This document shows positions 24,693 to 34,800 of a stretch of DNA of 64,000 nt, piece by piece. Under the pieces are notes generated by a model that did no database searches, was not told the origin of the DNA, and saw only the letters and a list, made by a program, of their open reading frames with translations. Every line of letters begins with the position of its first letter. Position 1 is the stretch's first letter. The stretch spans positions 1 to 64,000 of the forward strand of contig NZ_JBAXHI010000013.1 in the NCBI RefSeq assembly GCF_037138995.1, written 5' to 3'. This DNA is from Chlorohelix sp037138995 (GTDB taxonomy: Bacteria > Chloroflexota > Chloroflexia > Chloroheliales > Chloroheliaceae). The position numbers and the translations under genes are program-made.

Positions 24693-27002
24693 TTGCAAAC
24701 GGAATCCAATCCCATCAAAAATGAATCCGATAAAGATAAGGAATACGGTAAAAAACCCCACCGCTTGCCATTAGCTAAAATTCTGAATGCTGGCGTGGCG
24801 TTATCATGTGCGGCTTTACTATTTATATATATAAGTAAAAACTGGGAATTATATGACCGGATTCCGGGCGGGCGCAAACTATTGTTTGGGTTGGCGGTTC
24901 TGGCTTTGGTAGTGACAGCGGGCGTTCGGTTGTATAAAGCGTTTGGCTTTACACAGTTGCTTAAAATTCCCCTAATATTGTGGCAAAACGTCAAAGTGCG
25001 TTCGGCTGTTCCTCTAATTGCGCTAATGCTGGCGGCGTTAGTTTTGCGCCTGTGGAGTATAAACTTCGGTTTGCCCTATCTGGAACAGGTGGACGAGTGG
25101 GCGGTGGCAGACCGCGCCCTTCATATTGTACAGACCGGAAACTTTGACCCGCTCGATTATCGCAACCCCGTGCTGCCTGACAATGACCGACAGGCTTTTA
25201 CTTACCCAAGCCTGTACACTTACCTGCAAAGCGGAGTTTTTGCAGCGCGTTTTTTGGCGGGTGTGGCGGCAGATAAATACACCGGAACGGGTGGTCTAGA
25301 TGCACTGACCGTTAAGCCGGATTTTTACCTGTGGGGTCGCGCTCTTACTGTCCTACTCGGCGCAGGTACGGTATTGCTGGTGTTTGTGATAGGTTCGCGT
25401 TGGTACAACCGCAGGGTGGGGCTAACGGGCGGGCTTTTCCTGACGTTTTTCTACTTGCATTTTATTAATTCACGCTACATTACTACCGATGTGCCGAGCG
25501 GCTTTTTCGCAATTTTACCTTTCCTTTTGATTTTGCCAATTCTTAAAGGCAGCGAGAAAAAATGGCTATATCTGGCAACCGGAATCCTATGCGGTTTAGC
25601 AATCGGCACAAAATACAACAACGCCCTGATTATTTTGCCGCTGGTGTTGGCGCATTTGCTGGGTCGCTCTCCTCGCAAGTGGCTTAACTGGAATTTGCCG
25701 TTGGCAGGAGTGGGAACTTTTGCAGGGTTCTTTATTTCCTCGCCTTTTATCTTTTTCCATTTGCCAAATTTCTTAACCGATATTGCGGCAATTATCAACC
25801 ATTATCAGAATAGCGGGCATCCCGGCTACGAAGGCGAAAATAATTGGCTGTTCTACTTACAGGCGTTGGGTCAGAACAATTTGTTGACGCTGTGGCTAGG
25901 ACTTGGCGGAATCGCATTGGCATTTGCGCGTCACCTCAAGCAGGATGTAACGCTGTTAGCTTTCCCGCTGATTTCTTTCTTGCAATTATCCTCTTACAAG
26001 GTGAATTTCACCCGCAATCTAATGCCGATTATTCCTTTTCTGGCTATTTTCGCGGCGGTTGCGTTAGTATGGCTGGTGGAAATAGCCCTTAAATATTTGC
26101 CGGGAGCGTTTGCTCGTTATAACCGTTTTGTGCTGGCAGGGTTGAGTCTGGTAGTGATTTTATTTCCCGCTATCGATATTGCTACACACGCCAACTTGAA
26201 CGCACAGCCAACCGCCCGCGTTCGCGCCACCGAGTACATCGAAAAGAACCTACCCGCTGGGTCAAAACTTTACATTGAGCCTTTCTCGGTGGAGTTGCTG
26301 CCGCGCGATAATTACCGTCTCGAAGGCGGTAGCGCGTTGAAATACCCGCCGGAGTGGTACGCTGCCAACGGCTTTAACTATCTGGTTTTGAGCGAGGCGT
26401 ATCATAAGGAGTCGCGCACCACAGGGAAAGATTCGATTAAAGCCGCCTACAACGCTCTGATTGACGGACCACGTCCGGCGGGCTTAGAACTCGAACAGGA
26501 TTTTCAGGTCAACGGCAAGGATAAGCCGGGAGCGCGGGTTATTATCCTGCGAACTACTCTGAAAACGGTATCCCGCAACACACAGGATTACCAGATTCAA
26601 CGCCCAACCGATGTTAAACTTGGCAACGACATTCGCCTTATCGGGGCGAATTACCCCGATTCGCTGCAAGCCGGAAGTGCTTTAAACCTAGCGTTGTACT
26701 GGCAAGCGATAAACGCGCCAACGCGCAATTACACCGTTTTTGTACACTTGCTAGATGAGAACGGCAAGATTGCAAGCCAACTAGATTTGCCCCCGCTAGG
26801 CGGTACGCGCCCTACCTCGTTATGGCGACCGGGCGAGATTACCAGAGATGATTATCCATTGCCCTTACCTGCCAACCTTGCAGAAGGTAAATATAGAATT
26901 GTGGTGGGGATGTACGAACCACCCAACGGAGCGCGGCTGACCTTATCTAACGGCAGCGATTCAATTGAGGTGGGGACGGTGAGCATCCTCAAGGCAAGTT
27001 AG
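24693..27002 (+). CDS. GT39/ArnT-like membrane glycosyltransferase
   Basis: A 769-residue protein with one helix near 30-45 and about ten more between 65 and 500. The first extracytoplasmic loop has LEQVDEWAVADRAL, whose Asp-Glu pair matches the catalytic acid site of GT39/GT83 (dolichyl-mannosyltransferase and ArnT-like) enzymes. A YPSLYTYLQSG segment and GTKYNNALIILPL also fit. The C-terminal 150 residues are a beta-sandwich (GANYPDSLQAGSALNLALYW, RPGEITRDDYPL) of the kind often attached to these proteins in Chloroflexota. It should transfer sugar from a polyprenyl-phosphate donor on the outer face. The start is TTG 24693, with GAGG about 11 bases before it. It is the first of two genes separated by only two bases. 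Confidence 0.78.
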   Translation: MQTESNPIKNESDKDKEYGKKPHRLPLAKILNAGVALSCAALLFIYISKNWELYDRIPGGRKLLFGLAVLALVVTAGVRLYKAFGFTQLLKIPLILWQNVKVRSAVPLIALMLAALVLRLWSINFGLPYLEQVDEWAVADRALHIVQTGNFDPLDYRNPVLPDNDRQAFTYPSLYTYLQSGVFAARFLAGVAADKYTGTGGLDALTVKPDFYLWGRALTVLLGAGTVLLVFVIGSRWYNRRVGLTGGLFLTFFYLHFINSRYITTDVPSGFFAILPFLLILPILKGSEKKWLYLATGILCGLAIGTKYNNALIILPLVLAHLLGRSPRKWLNWNLPLAGVGTFAGFFISSPFIFFHLPNFLTDIAAIINHYQNSGHPGYEGENNWLFYLQALGQNNLLTLWLGLGGIALAFARHLKQDVTLLAFPLISFLQLSSYKVNFTRNLMPIIPFLAIFAAVALVWLVEIALKYLPGAFARYNRFVLAGLSLVVILFPAIDIATHANLNAQPTARVRATEYIEKNLPAGSKLYIEPFSVELLPRDNYRLEGGSALKYPPEWYAANGFNYLVLSEAYHKESRTTGKDSIKAAYNALIDGPRPAGLELEQDFQVNGKDKPGARVIILRTTLKTVSRNTQDYQIQRPTDVKLGNDIRLIGANYPDSLQAGSALNLALYWQAINAPTRNYTVFVHLLDENGKIASQLDLPPLGGTRPTSLWRPGEITRDDYPLPLPANLAEGKYRIVVGMYEPPNGARLTLSNGSDSIEVGTVSILKAS

Positions 27003-27004
27003 CA

Positions 27005-29239
27005 ATGCTAAAACTACAAACAGCAACTACCGCTAAACCCTCCACTCTCAGGCGCGAAATTATAATACTGGGCGGTTTTGCTCTGATGGCGCTGTTGTTC
27101 ACCTTTCCTTTGATTGTGCGCTTTATGGTTGCCGTACCGGGCGAGGATAACAAGGATGCGTGGCAAATGGTCTGGAACTTGTGGTGGGTGCGCCACGCCC
27201 TTGAAACTGGGCAAAGCCCTTTCCAAACCGACTTGCTCTTTTATCCGATTCAGCCGAGACTGGTTTTGCACGCGCTCAACGCTTGGAACGGTTTTGTGAG
27301 CTTGCCTGTACAATATCTTTTCGACTGGTTAGGAGGGGCAGCGCATGGGGCAGTTGCCGCTTACAACTTCATCGTGCTGTTATCGTTCACGCTTGGCGCA
27401 TACGGGGCGTATCGGCTGGCATTGTGGCTATGGGGCGATTGGAAGGCGGCGCTGGCGGCAGGAGTGGCGTATGGCTTTAGTGCTTTCAACTTTGACCACC
27501 TGCTCGGACACCTCAACCTGATTTCCACCGAGTTTATCCCTTTTTACATCCTGTTCCTGCTCAAAACCCTGACAGAACAAGAGAAGTGGGTACGTAACGC
27601 ATCGCTGACGACGCTGTTGCTTATTTTTAATACCTTCCTCGATTTGCAGTTCGTGTTATATCTGGGGATTTTCAGTGTCTTGCTAATGTTATATCTGACA
27701 GTCAAGCACATGTGGAAGCGTGATTTTTCGGCTCTTATGCCGCTATTTCTCAGAGCGGGTGCAATTGCGCTGGCTTTTGTGCTACTGACTCTGCCCTTTA
27801 CTATTCCGCTAATGCAGGATATTGCCAGCAATCCTAACGCCGTACCCAAACGCGAGGAGAATATCTATAGCGCGGATTTGCTGGCTTATCTCTATCCTAG
27901 TCCTTTTCAACCGCTGTGGGGCAATGCTATGAAAGTAGCGGTGAAGCCTTGGACAGCCACGCTGATTGAGAAAATCGTTTTTCCCGGCTATACCGTTTAT
28001 CTGTTGGGCTTGTTTGGGTTGGTGGTTACGGTACTACCGATTCTGAGGAAAAAGTTGCAAAGCAAGCCTGTAGTTTCTAACCGCCTAGTGAAAGTGGGCG
28101 CAGAGTTTTGGCTAGTGGTGGCAGGACTATTCGCGCTTCTCAGCTTCGGGCGCAGGCTGCATATAAACGGAATCGAAGTCGGTCCGCCTTTGCCAGCCTC
28201 GCTTATCTTCGACATGCCGATACTAAATGTGACTCGCGTACCTTCGCGCTATGCTTTGCCCGCGCTGCTGGCGTTGGGCTTGCTGGCGGCGTGGGGACTG
28301 AGCAAATTGCTGGCGCTGGAGATTGGCTGGAACAAGCGCAAAATTGGTCAGGCGAGTTTGGCGGGCTTGTTTTGTCTGACGCTGGCGTTTGAGCTTTTCC
28401 CTGCCCCCTACCAAATGACCGAATACAATGTGCCGCAGTTTTATCGCGAACTGGCAAAAGACCCATCTAAATATGCCATTCTCGACTTGCCCGTGTCGCA
28501 ATATGAAACCTCCTATATGGAGGCGCAGATGGAACACGGCAAACCGCTCTTGGGGGGCTATGTTTCGCGAAATCCGGCTTACTTCATTCTGGATGGAGCG
28601 CCAATCTTTCGCGAGTTTCGCAACTTTGAGACCGCGCCAAAGCCGGATATTTTGCCAGCGCAACCACTCTCACTCGATACGTTGCGCTATTTCAATGCCC
28701 GCTATGTCATTATTCATGAAGACCGGGTGCAATCGCGCAGTCAGCTTGATAAGTTGCTGACATTGGCTTATCGCCTGTTTCCGCAAGGTCCCGTTTATGC
28801 CAAAGAAGGCTTGCAGGTATTTGAAACTCCTGCCGGAGTACCCGAAAACGTTTTCTTCTATTATCCTTTGCTAAGTAGCTGGAATGAAGCGGAGAACGAC
28901 CCAAGCGGTATGGTTTATCGTTGGGCTAAGGAGAGCGAGGCGAAAATGGAATTTTGGTGCGGTCAGCCGCGCCGCCTCGAACTTGAGTTTCCTGCTTGGA
29001 GTTTCCACGAAGCGCACTCGCTGGAGCTATATTTGAACGGGGTGAAACTGCCAGACGGAAGCCGCAGCATCGGGCTTGAGCCGCAAAATGTGAGGGTAAC
29101 GCTGGATTTACAAGCAGGTCGAAATATTTTGAGCCTGAAAATAGGCGGTAATGCTAACCGTCCTTCTGATTTTGCGCCCGGTCCCGATACGCGCTCGCTA
29201 ACAATAGCGGTTGGAACAGCTCATTTTTTGAATCCCTGA
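27005..29239 (+). CDS. Multi-spanning membrane protein, YfhO/GT-C-like
   Basis: A 744-residue protein with about twelve membrane segments up to residue 470 and a soluble, beta-rich tail of about 260 residues. The early part (DAWQMVWNLWWVRHALETG, then FYPIQPRLVLHAL, then FNFDHLLGHLNLISTEFIP) is typical of a widespread Chloroflexota and actinobacterial membrane family related to YfhO, thought to have a GT-C fold. The acidic residues of the early loop (GEDNKD) could be catalytic. It starts two bases after the previous GT39-like gene, so the two are surely cotranscribed. Glycan transfer is a reasonable inference; donor and acceptor are unknown. Confidence 0.7.
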   Translation: MLKLQTATTAKPSTLRREIIILGGFALMALLFTFPLIVRFMVAVPGEDNKDAWQMVWNLWWVRHALETGQSPFQTDLLFYPIQPRLVLHALNAWNGFVSLPVQYLFDWLGGAAHGAVAAYNFIVLLSFTLGAYGAYRLALWLWGDWKAALAAGVAYGFSAFNFDHLLGHLNLISTEFIPFYILFLLKTLTEQEKWVRNASLTTLLLIFNTFLDLQFVLYLGIFSVLLMLYLTVKHMWKRDFSALMPLFLRAGAIALAFVLLTLPFTIPLMQDIASNPNAVPKREENIYSADLLAYLYPSPFQPLWGNAMKVAVKPWTATLIEKIVFPGYTVYLLGLFGLVVTVLPILRKKLQSKPVVSNRLVKVGAEFWLVVAGLFALLSFGRRLHINGIEVGPPLPASLIFDMPILNVTRVPSRYALPALLALGLLAAWGLSKLLALEIGWNKRKIGQASLAGLFCLTLAFELFPAPYQMTEYNVPQFYRELAKDPSKYAILDLPVSQYETSYMEAQMEHGKPLLGGYVSRNPAYFILDGAPIFREFRNFETAPKPDILPAQPLSLDTLRYFNARYVIIHEDRVQSRSQLDKLLTLAYRLFPQGPVYAKEGLQVFETPAGVPENVFFYYPLLSSWNEAENDPSGMVYRWAKESEAKMEFWCGQPRRLELEFPAWSFHEAHSLELYLNGVKLPDGSRSIGLEPQNVRVTLDLQAGRNILSLKIGGNANRPSDFAPGPDTRSLTIAVGTAHFLNP

Positions 29240-29367
29240 CATAAAAAAACTCAATTTGCCACTTACCTATACCTAGTTACTGAGGTATTAAAGTTTGACA
29301 AGCATTGTTGGGTAACTTATATTAGCCCGTTGTTAGCGACTGCTGTTGAAAATTTAGGGGTGTATAT

Positions 29368-30918
29368 TTGGTAAAGACTAAAGAGAATCTGCGGATGACA
29401 TGGCTTCTCCCGGCACAAAACTTTATTAAGCGGCGAGAAAATACGCTGGGTTGGTTAACGTTAGGAATATTGACTCTGGTCGGGTTAGGGTTGCGCCTTT
29501 ATCATATCGAAAGTATTCCGGCGGTTTGGGATGAAGTGTTCAACTATAATGTCGCGCGGCAAGATGTCTCTACTATTATAAACACCGTTTCAAATGCAAT
29601 CGAACCGCCCTTATATTATTTTCTGTTCCGCCTATGGTCTTTTCTTTGCGGGGGCGCGAACAGCGAATTTAACGTCCGCTTCTTATCAGCGTTGATTGGA
29701 ACTGCTACCATCCCGGTTTCTTACTGGCTGTTCCGGCAAGTGGTTGGACGCTGGTGGGCATTAGTGGGCGCAGCAATGGTAGCGGTTAACGGCTACCACC
29801 TTTATTATTCGCAATATGCCAAAAACTATGTGCTGGTAACGCTTTTTGCGTTTGCTTCGCTGGCGTTATTTCTGAAAATCATCTCAGATTTCAAGCCGGG
29901 CAAATTTGGGCTAGATTGGCGTTGGGCGGCTTGGGCTTTGGTTAATACGCTTATTGCTTATACCCATTATTTCAGCGTCTATGTGGTAATTGGCGAATAT
30001 GTAATGTTGGCAATCCTGCTGGCAATCGGCAAACTCCCGCGCCTGAGAACTTTGCTATATACCGTCGGTTCGCTTTTTGTGTCACTTATTTTGTACCTGC
30101 CGTGGCTGCCTGTGGCGTTGCGTTCATTGCATGAGCGGGTTTCAGATCCGGGCTGGCTTTATTACAAGCTCGATTTTGATTTCTTTTACCGACAAGCGGC
30201 AGGTTTTCCCAATTTGTTTTTAGGCTTGCCGCTAAAAGATGAATGGTTATTCCGAATGGCATTAGCTTTAGCGGTAGGGGGCGCGGCGGCAGGTTATGCC
30301 GCATGGCGTTTGCGCGGACGCACCACCACTGGCAAAAATCGAGTGGTGGCTTTGTGGATTCTATTGCCTGCCATTATCACTCCCTATATCGGGGTAATGA
30401 TTTATACCAACAGCCAGTTAGAAACTCGAAACTTTCTAGGTGGGGCGGGCGCGGTAATCTACACTCTGCTCTTGTTGATGGGGCAACGCTTGGGGCAATG
30501 GAAACGTTGGGCAGGCGTGATAGTTTTACTCTTTTTGTCAATAATCTCGATTTATAGCCTCCAATATTATTACCGTACTGCTACACATGGTGACGATTAC
30601 CGCGTGATGGTGGCACAAATTCGGCAACTGGAAAGCCAACAGCCTCGCCCTGCGCTGATGATACCGATGAAACCGGTCGAGGATGTCTTGCGTTTCTACA
30701 TGCGAGATGAGGAACTGAGAGATATTTTGCGTTTGCCACAACCACCAGAATCGGTGATAGTGCCGCCGCAAGGGTTGGTGATTGCAGTTGACCAGCGTTT
30801 CGCGGATATTGATTGGGATATAAAACGGCTTATCGGACATCTCCAGACCTATAACCGCAAGATGGGGCATTACCCTTTTCCTGGCGGTCAGGTATTTTAC
30901 TTTCTTCCTCCCGAATAA
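29368..30918 (+). CDS. GT39-family membrane glycosyltransferase
   Basis: A 516-residue protein with about twelve membrane helices. The first loop has IPAVWDEVFNYNVARQD, the Asp-Glu pair of PMT/GT39 enzymes, followed by EPPLYYFLFRLW and FNVRFLSALIGTATIP. YHLYYSQYAKNYVLVTLFA is also a standard part of this family. It has no long soluble C-terminal domain, unlike the two genes before it. TTG 29368 follows AGGGG by seven bases and is the likely start. The gap of 128 bases from the previous gene may hold a separate promoter. Its role would be extracytoplasmic glycosylation of lipid, polymer or protein using a polyprenyl-linked sugar. Confidence 0.8.
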   Translation: MVKTKENLRMTWLLPAQNFIKRRENTLGWLTLGILTLVGLGLRLYHIESIPAVWDEVFNYNVARQDVSTIINTVSNAIEPPLYYFLFRLWSFLCGGANSEFNVRFLSALIGTATIPVSYWLFRQVVGRWWALVGAAMVAVNGYHLYYSQYAKNYVLVTLFAFASLALFLKIISDFKPGKFGLDWRWAAWALVNTLIAYTHYFSVYVVIGEYVMLAILLAIGKLPRLRTLLYTVGSLFVSLILYLPWLPVALRSLHERVSDPGWLYYKLDFDFFYRQAAGFPNLFLGLPLKDEWLFRMALALAVGGAAAGYAAWRLRGRTTTGKNRVVALWILLPAIITPYIGVMIYTNSQLETRNFLGGAGAVIYTLLLLMGQRLGQWKRWAGVIVLLFLSIISIYSLQYYYRTATHGDDYRVMVAQIRQLESQQPRPALMIPMKPVEDVLRFYMRDEELRDILRLPQPPESVIVPPQGLVIAVDQRFADIDWDIKRLIGHLQTYNRKMGHYPFPGGQVFYFLPPE

Positions 30919-31096
30919 TGCTATTTTTTCTAGTAGTTCGTACTACATACTTCTTTAACTCACTCTGATATATTCAGGGTAATGTGGGCGAGTAGTATCA
31001 AGGCTGCACTATTTCAATGAACTAGGTTAGGTTGCTTGCCTTATAGCTTCACTCAAAACTGGCTTATATTCCACTATTTATAAATTTCCCGTTAAG

Positions 31097-31122
31097 GGTC
31101 GCTTAAATGCGGTCTTTTTTTT
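31097..31122 (+). terminator. Hairpin plus T-run in the bchM leader: terminator or attenuator
   Basis: GGTCGC (31097-31102) pairs with GCGGTC (31109-31114, two G-T pairs) around TTAAAT, followed by an eight-T run. It is 180 bases after the previous gene and about 40 bases before bchM. It may simply end the upstream transcript or may act as an attenuator in the bchMH leader. Confidence 0.5.
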
Positions 31123-31160
31123 CTGTATCCCTAATATTTTAAGGAAGCGAGGATTTGTGG

Positions 31161-31883
31161 ATGGCAGTAGCCGACGCGCCTGAGCATCACCCGCTTGACA
31201 CCCGCAAGCTTGAACTGCGTCGTTATTTTGGAGTCGATGGCTATGAACGCTGGCGCAAGATATATGGCAGTGAGAAAGTCTCCTTTATTCGCCGTACCGT
31301 GCGGGAAGGACACAACGCAATGGTAGCCCAAGCATTGGCATGGGCTTGGGAAAATGGTTCAAACCAACGTGTGCTGGATGCCGGATGCGGACCCGGTCTT
31401 GTTTCTAGAGCGTTGGCGCGTGCCGGTTGTACGGTGATAGGCTGTGACCTAGCGGAACAAATGGTTGAAACCGCCGCGCAACTTGCCGCTGAAGAACCTC
31501 CGGAAATCGCACAGCGAATGAAATTTGTAGTATCGGATTTGGAGTCGATTGGTACTCTCGTGCAGGAGCAAGTGGATCTAGCAATATGCCTAGATGTGTT
31601 GATTTACTACCCCGAAGAACAATTCGGCAACATTATGAAGCATCTAACCGCTTTGACTCCTAATCGTCTTATTTTCACATATGCTCCTGCTCATCCTGTT
31701 TTTAAGGCAATGCACCGGATTGGCAGGTTATTCCCACGCGGACATCGCTCCACCAGCATGCAAATTATTGGCGAAGCGGCGGTAAGGCGTGGTCTTGCTA
31801 CGGCTGGATTGGAACTTGCACGCCAGCAGCATTTCAGTAAAGGTTTTTATCATGTGGTGCTGGCTGAAGCTATCAGGAGATAA
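31161..31883 (+). CDS. bchM: Mg-protoporphyrin IX O-methyltransferase BchM
   Basis: A 240-residue class I SAM methyltransferase. The N-terminal YFGVDGYERWRKIYG followed by VSFIRRTVREGHNAMV is diagnostic of BchM/ChlM. SAM motif I is VLDAGCGPGLVSRALA, followed by VIGCDLAEQMVETAAQ. BchM methylates the propionate side chain of Mg-protoporphyrin IX, the step just after Mg insertion in bacteriochlorophyll synthesis. ATG 31161 is preferred because GAGG at 31149-31152 is eight bases away; TTG 31155 would be only two bases from it. bchH starts two bases after its stop, a common pairing because BchH presents Mg-protoporphyrin to BchM. Its presence is strong evidence for a chlorophototroph. Confidence 0.9.
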   Translation: MAVADAPEHHPLDTRKLELRRYFGVDGYERWRKIYGSEKVSFIRRTVREGHNAMVAQALAWAWENGSNQRVLDAGCGPGLVSRALARAGCTVIGCDLAEQMVETAAQLAAEEPPEIAQRMKFVVSDLESIGTLVQEQVDLAICLDVLIYYPEEQFGNIMKHLTALTPNRLIFTYAPAHPVFKAMHRIGRLFPRGHRSTSMQIIGEAAVRRGLATAGLELARQQHFSKGFYHVVLAEAIRR

Positions 31884-31885
31884 AA

Positions 31886-34800
31886 ATGAAATTTGTTTTT
31901 CTACTTATAGAGAATAGTGTGCAAAGCGCCACCGAACGCGCTGCTGCCGAAGTTACCCGTAAGCACGGCATAAAGTTGGATTTGAAGTTCTGGACACTAC
32001 GGCAATTAAGCGAAGGTTCTCCAGCTTGGCCCGAATTTGAACAGGATTTCAAAGAGTGCGATATGTTCGTGGCGAACATGGTAACGCTCTCACATCAGGT
32101 AGCAGGGGTAGAAAAAATAATCAAGCAATATGGACCACTCAAGCCCGAACGCTCGATTGTAGTTATGAACTCGATGCCTTCCCTGATGAACATGACTCGT
32201 TTAGGCGATTTTGAGTTTACCCGCTTGCTTCAGTTCATGAAGAACAACCCTGTTACTAAAATTTCCGGTTTCGTGGGTAGCTTGAAGCGCTTAGTTACTA
32301 AAGACGGACGCTCCGAAGCCAAAGTTGAAACCCTAGAAGATGATGACCCGGATGAGGGTACCCCGCGCCGCCGCTTGAAACGCCACAAGGCAGTCAAGAA
32401 GGGCATGCATAATGGGATGGTCAACCTCATGCGTACCCTTCCTAACATTCTGAAACTGCTCCCCGGTCAGGCACAGGATGTACGCGCTTACCTAATGATT
32501 ATGCTCTATTGGGTGAATAGCTCGCCGGAAAACCTTGAGGAGTTTTTCAAATTCGCCATTGACCATTACATCCCTTCATATAAGGGACCTAAGCTCAAAT
32601 CCAAAGACCCGGTAATTTACCCGCGCCTTGCCATTTTCCATCCCGATGCGCCCGATAAAACTTGGGAAACCCGCGAGGATTATGATAAATGGCTGGCAAA
32701 AGCGCATCCCAAGCAAGCGGGAAGACCCCGCGTAGGTATCGTGGTAATGCGTGCGCTCTATCTTGCCGGAAATCGTCGCCATATTATTGAACTGATTAAG
32801 CAACTGGAAGAAGCCGGCGCAGAGGCAGTGCCATGCTACGCGGCGGGTTTGGATTTCCGCCCTACTATCGAGAACTATTTTCTAGATGAGGATAAGAAGG
32901 GTAATGTAACCCCGACCGTTGATTTGGTAATCAACATGAGCGGTTTCTCCTTAGTCGGGGGTCCTGCCGAAAACGACGCTTCGGCGGCAGTTGCACAGTT
33001 TAACCGCGTTAATCGTCCTCTGTGGTCGGTTATTTCGCTGTTCTTCCAAAGTGAGGAAGACTGGAGAGCAAGTCGCACAGGCTTGAACCCGGTACAGGCG
33101 GCGCTACAGGTGGCAGTTCCAGAACTGGATGGCGCTTCTGAACCGCGCGTATTTGCAGCAGGCGTAGAGCGCGGACCTGATAAAAGCATGTATCCGCTAC
33201 CGGATGAGGTTAAAAGACTAGCGCGAAGGGCAGCGCGACAAGCGACCCTTTCGCATGTACCGAACCACAGTAAAAAAATCGCGGTTGTGCTTTTCAGCTT
33301 CCCGCCCAACAAAGGCAACGTAGGTACTGCTGCCTATCTAGGGGTATTTGAAAGCCTTTATCGCCTTATGAAACGCCTGAAACAAGAAGGCTATAATGTC
33401 GAAGTACCTGCTAATGCTGAGGAATTACGCAATCAGGTAGTTGAAGGCAATTCGGCTGCCTATGGAACCAGCGCAAACCTGCATACCCATTTGAGTGTTA
33501 CTGATTATCAACGTCACTTCCCTTATTGGAGTGAAATCGAACCTTACTGGGGTCCTCCCCCCGGCGCGTTACTGAGCGATGGTAGCGGTATGCAAGTGCT
33601 TGGTCGTCAATTTGGAAACCTGTTGGTGGGTATCCAACCCTCTTTCGGCTACGAAGATGACCCGATGCGCCTTTTAATGGCGACCAATGCCTCACCGCAT
33701 CATGGTTTTGCCGCTTTCTATGCTTATCTGGATAAAATCTGGCGTGCAGATGCGGTGCTTCATTTTGGGACACACGGCGCAATGGAGTTTATGCCGGGCA
33801 AGCAAGTGGGCTTGAGCGCCAAATGTTGGCCCGACCGATTAATCGGTGATTTGCCAAACTTCTATCTGTATAGCGTCAACAACCCTTCCGAAGGCACTAT
33901 CGCCAAGCGGCGCGGCTACGCTACTATTATCAGCTACCTTTCGCCGCCGATGGAAACCGCCGGATTGTACCGCCAATTAATCCAGCTAAAGGATACGCTC
34001 AATGTATTCCGCAAAGCTCTGGGTGATGGCTATACTTTCAAGGCGCGTTCTGAGAAGACGGCGCAAACCGATGCAGCGGATAGCGGCGGAGATAAAGAGC
34101 AGGGTCATCTGGAGATGCTGATAGAATCAATCGTGGAACAGGCTGCGGCAATCAACCTGAAACCGCGTGATGTTGACCCACTCAACGAACCAGAAAAATA
34201 TTCGCTGGCATTATACAACGACCTGCTAGAAATTGAAGAACGCCTGATACCTAGCGGATTGCACATCATTGATGAAGCACCCGATGTGGCGATGCTTGGC
34301 GATATGCTCAACTCTATCGGTAGTTTCTCACGCGGGAAACCCGGTAGCGATGAAGAAGCGCAAGCTCTAACCGATTTGATTGCAACCGGGTTGGGCTTTG
34401 ACCTTGAAGAAATTCGCGAAAAAGCGCGTGAGGATAACAACTTACTTTCGCGTTGGGAGAAAATAGAGCATATTCAGCGGCAGTCACTCAAGATTCTGGT
34501 AGAAGGCTTGACGCAAGGACATGCCGAGAAGTCAGTAAAAGATGCTGCTCGGTACTTACACTCGATGGCAAGAGTTGATACCCATGCCAGTGAGCCGATG
34601 TTTGAATATCTGGCGGAAGTGGCTGAAACCCTAAAGCATAATGCCGAAATCAAGCAGATTATACGCGCTTTCAACGGCGAATACATCGAGCCTAGCCCCG
34701 GCAACGATATTGTACGTAATCCAGAAGTGCTACCCACCGGACGCAATATTCACGGGTTAGACCCTGCATTGGTTCCTAGTCCAATCGCCCGCCGCAACGG

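Noticed and set aside
28223..28663. 146-codon minus-strand ORF in the YfhO-like gene
   Set aside because: Arg/Gln-rich shadow of a membrane protein gene, with no ribosome site or family.
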